This document shows positions 21,401-22,757 of a stretch of DNA of 22,757 nucleotides, in pieces. The notes beneath the pieces were generated by a model. That model was not told where the DNA came from, made no database searches, and saw only the letters and a list, made by a program, of their open reading frames with translations. The number at the start of each line of letters is the position of its first letter. The stretch's first letter is position 1. Source of the stretch: an uncultured Oscillospiraceae bacterium (GTDB lineage: Bacteria > Bacillota > Clostridia > Oscillospirales > Ruminococcaceae); contig CAKSPC010000040.1 in assembly GCA_934481445.1 (NCBI GenBank), forward strand, positions 1 through 22,757. The letters run 5' to 3'. The position numbers and the translations under genes are program-made.

Positions 21401-22757
21401 ATGAGGAATTTTGAACAATGGAAGGGTTTCAAGGGTGAAATCTGGCGCGAAGAAATAAATACACGCGACTTCATCCAGAACAACTACACACCTTACGAGG
21501 GTGACGAGTCTTTCCTGGCGGGCCCTGCCGAGTCCACCGACAAGCTCTGGGGCAAGCTTCAGCAGCTTCAGAAGGAAGAGCGCGCAAAGGGCGGCGTTCT
21601 TGATATGGATACTCATATCGTTTCCGGCATCACATCCCACGAGCCCGGCTACATCGATCCCGAGCTGAAGGATCTTGAAAAGGTAGTAGGTCTTCAGACC
21701 GATAAGCCCCTGAAGAGAGCATTCATGCCCTACGGCGGCATCAAGATGGCTGAGGAAGCCTGCACAACATACGGCTACACTCCCGATCCCATGCTGCACA
21801 AGATCTTCACAGAATATCACAAGACACACAACCAGGGCGTATTCGACGCTTACACCCCCGAAATGCGCGCTGTAAGAAAGAATAAGATCATCACAGGTCT
21901 GCCCGATACATACGGCAGAGGCCGTATCGTAGGCGACTACAGACGTATCGCTCTTTACGGTATCGACAGACTGGTAGAAGCCAAGCAGGACGACCTTGCA
22001 AACTGCGGCAACGGCAAGATGAGAGATGCTGTTATCCGCCAGCGCGAGGAGCTCGCAATGCAGATCCGTGCACTGAAGGAAATGAAGGTTATGGCTGCTT
22101 CCTACGGCTGCGATATCTCCCTGCCTGCTGCAAACGCTCGCGAAGCGGTTCAGTGGACATACTTCGGCTACCTTGCTGCTATCAAGACCCAGAACGGCGC
22201 TGCAATGTCCATCGGCCGTATCTCCACATTCCTTGATATCTACATCAAGCGCGACCTCGACAACGGCACACTTACCGAGGCTGAGGCTCAGGAGCTTATC
22301 GACCACCTCGTTCTCAAGCTGAGAATGGTTAAGTTCGCTCGTATTCCTTCCTACAACGAGCTGTTCTCCGGCGACCCCGTTTGGGCTACCCTTTCCATCG
22401 GCGGTAAGGGTCAGGACGGCCGTTCCATGGTAACAAAGAACGACTTCCGTTTCCTGCACACCCTCGAGAACATGGGCCCCTCCCCCGAGCCTAACATGAC
22501 AGTTCTCTACTGCGACAAGCTCCCCGAGAACTTCAAGCGTTATGCTGCTGCTATCTCCGTTCGTACTTCTTCCATCCAGTACGAGAACGACGACGTTATG
22601 CGTCCCGTTTGGGGTGACGATTACTCCATCTGCTGCTGCGTATCCGCAACACAGACAGGTAAGGAAATGCAGTTCTTTGGCGCGAGAGCTAACCTTGCAA
22701 AGTGCCTGATGTACGCTATCAACGGCGGCGTTGACGCTAAGACCAAGGTACAGGTTG
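21401..22757 (+). CDS. pflB: Formate C-acetyltransferase (pyruvate formate-lyase), 3' end cut
   Basis: Glycyl-radical enzyme turning pyruvate and CoA into acetyl-CoA and formate in anaerobic fermentation. 452 codons of an expected ~750 are present. Visible: [26 protein letters not shown] at the start, [18 protein letters not shown] near residue 165, and the active-site cysteine pair at 412-413 (ICCCVS, matching Cys418-Cys419 of E. coli, with an additional Cys411 where E. coli has Ala), then [21 protein letters not shown]. The C-terminal glycyl-radical loop lies beyond the window, as would a pflA activase. ATG at 21401 has GGAGG 9 bases upstream. The strong codon bias of a highly expressed gene also produces a long antisense frame. 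Confidence 0.96.
   Translation, partial: MRNFEQWKGFKGEIWREEINTRDFIQNNYTPYEGDESFLAGPAESTDKLWGKLQQLQKEERAKGGVLDMDTHIVSGITSHEPGYIDPELKDLEKVVGLQTDKPLKRAFMPYGGIKMAEEACTTYGYTPDPMLHKIFTEYHKTHNQGVFDAYTPEMRAVRKNKIITGLPDTYGRGRIVGDYRRIALYGIDRLVEAKQDDLANCGNGKMRDAVIRQREELAMQIRALKEMKVMAASYGCDISLPAANAREAVQWTYFGYLAAIKTQNGAAMSIGRISTFLDIYIKRDLDNGTLTEAEAQELIDHLVLKLRMVKFARIPSYNELFSGDPVWATLSIGGKGQDGRSMVTKNDFRFLHTLENMGPSPEPNMTVLYCDKLPENFKRYAAAISVRTSSIQYENDDVMRPVWGDDYSICCCVSATQTGKEMQFFGARANLAKCLMYAINGGVDAKTKVQV

Noticed and set aside
21344..22459. 371-codon minus-strand frame opposite pflB
   Set aside because: Shadow caused by strong codon bias of pflB; no promoter or ribosome site in that orientation.

Overview
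The window reads as a chromosomal segment of a Gram-positive anaerobe of the class Clostridia, most likely a Ruminococcus-like member of the Oscillospiraceae. The grounds are the Firmicutes gene order rimP-nusA-ylxR-ylxQ-infB-rbfA-nrnA-truB-ribF, strong GGAGG ribosome sites, class B sortases, a Thr-rich linker in a secreted SpoIID-like protein, pyruvate formate-lyase and a Cys/Gly-rich mini-protein. The genus is inference from style; no rRNA is present.

Bases 1-10076 (all minus strand) are one translation and RNA operon. A TTGATT-17-TATAAT promoter and a leader with a 10-bp hairpin precede rimP, nusA, ylxR, ylxQ (L7Ae family), infB, rbfA, nrnA, truB, ribF and gltX, which is cut by the left edge. 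Genes are separated by a few bases or overlap. Two starts are unusual: infB appears to start at TTG, and ylxQ has no ATG/GTG/TTG at its expected start, only an ATA behind a good Shine-Dalgarno sequence. Bases 10186-11158 hold a zinc-dependent phospholipase C-like protein (minus) and a 48-residue acidic protein (plus) with its own promoter and terminator.

Bases 11157-18982 (minus) form a second probable transcription unit. A TTGAAA-17-TATAAG promoter leads into a cysteine desulfurase, thiI and pncC, then three tandem class B sortases and a secreted SpoIID/LytB-domain protein. The first two genes make a sulfur-donor/4-thiouridine pair. The last four look like a cell-envelope module whose sortase substrate is not in the window.

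Bases 18983-21400 are a patchwork of short units. They include a predicted ~70-nt RNA with an exposed UCCUCC and an intrinsic terminator, a 51-residue protein with 12 cysteines, a YbaK-type deacylase (minus), and a TerD protein followed by a 45-residue single-span membrane protein (minus). Clear sigma-A type promoters drive terD and, divergently, pflB. pflB has a ~160-nt leader with a composite hairpin that I cannot assign to a known riboswitch, and it runs off the right edge. There are no tRNA or rRNA genes, insertion sequences or CRISPR arrays that I can see. The long plus-strand open frames opposite the operon genes are shadows of GC-rich coding sequence. The most unusual items are the ATA start of ylxQ, the three sortases with shared unusual N- and C-terminal flanks, the UCCUCC small RNA candidate and the pflB leader.
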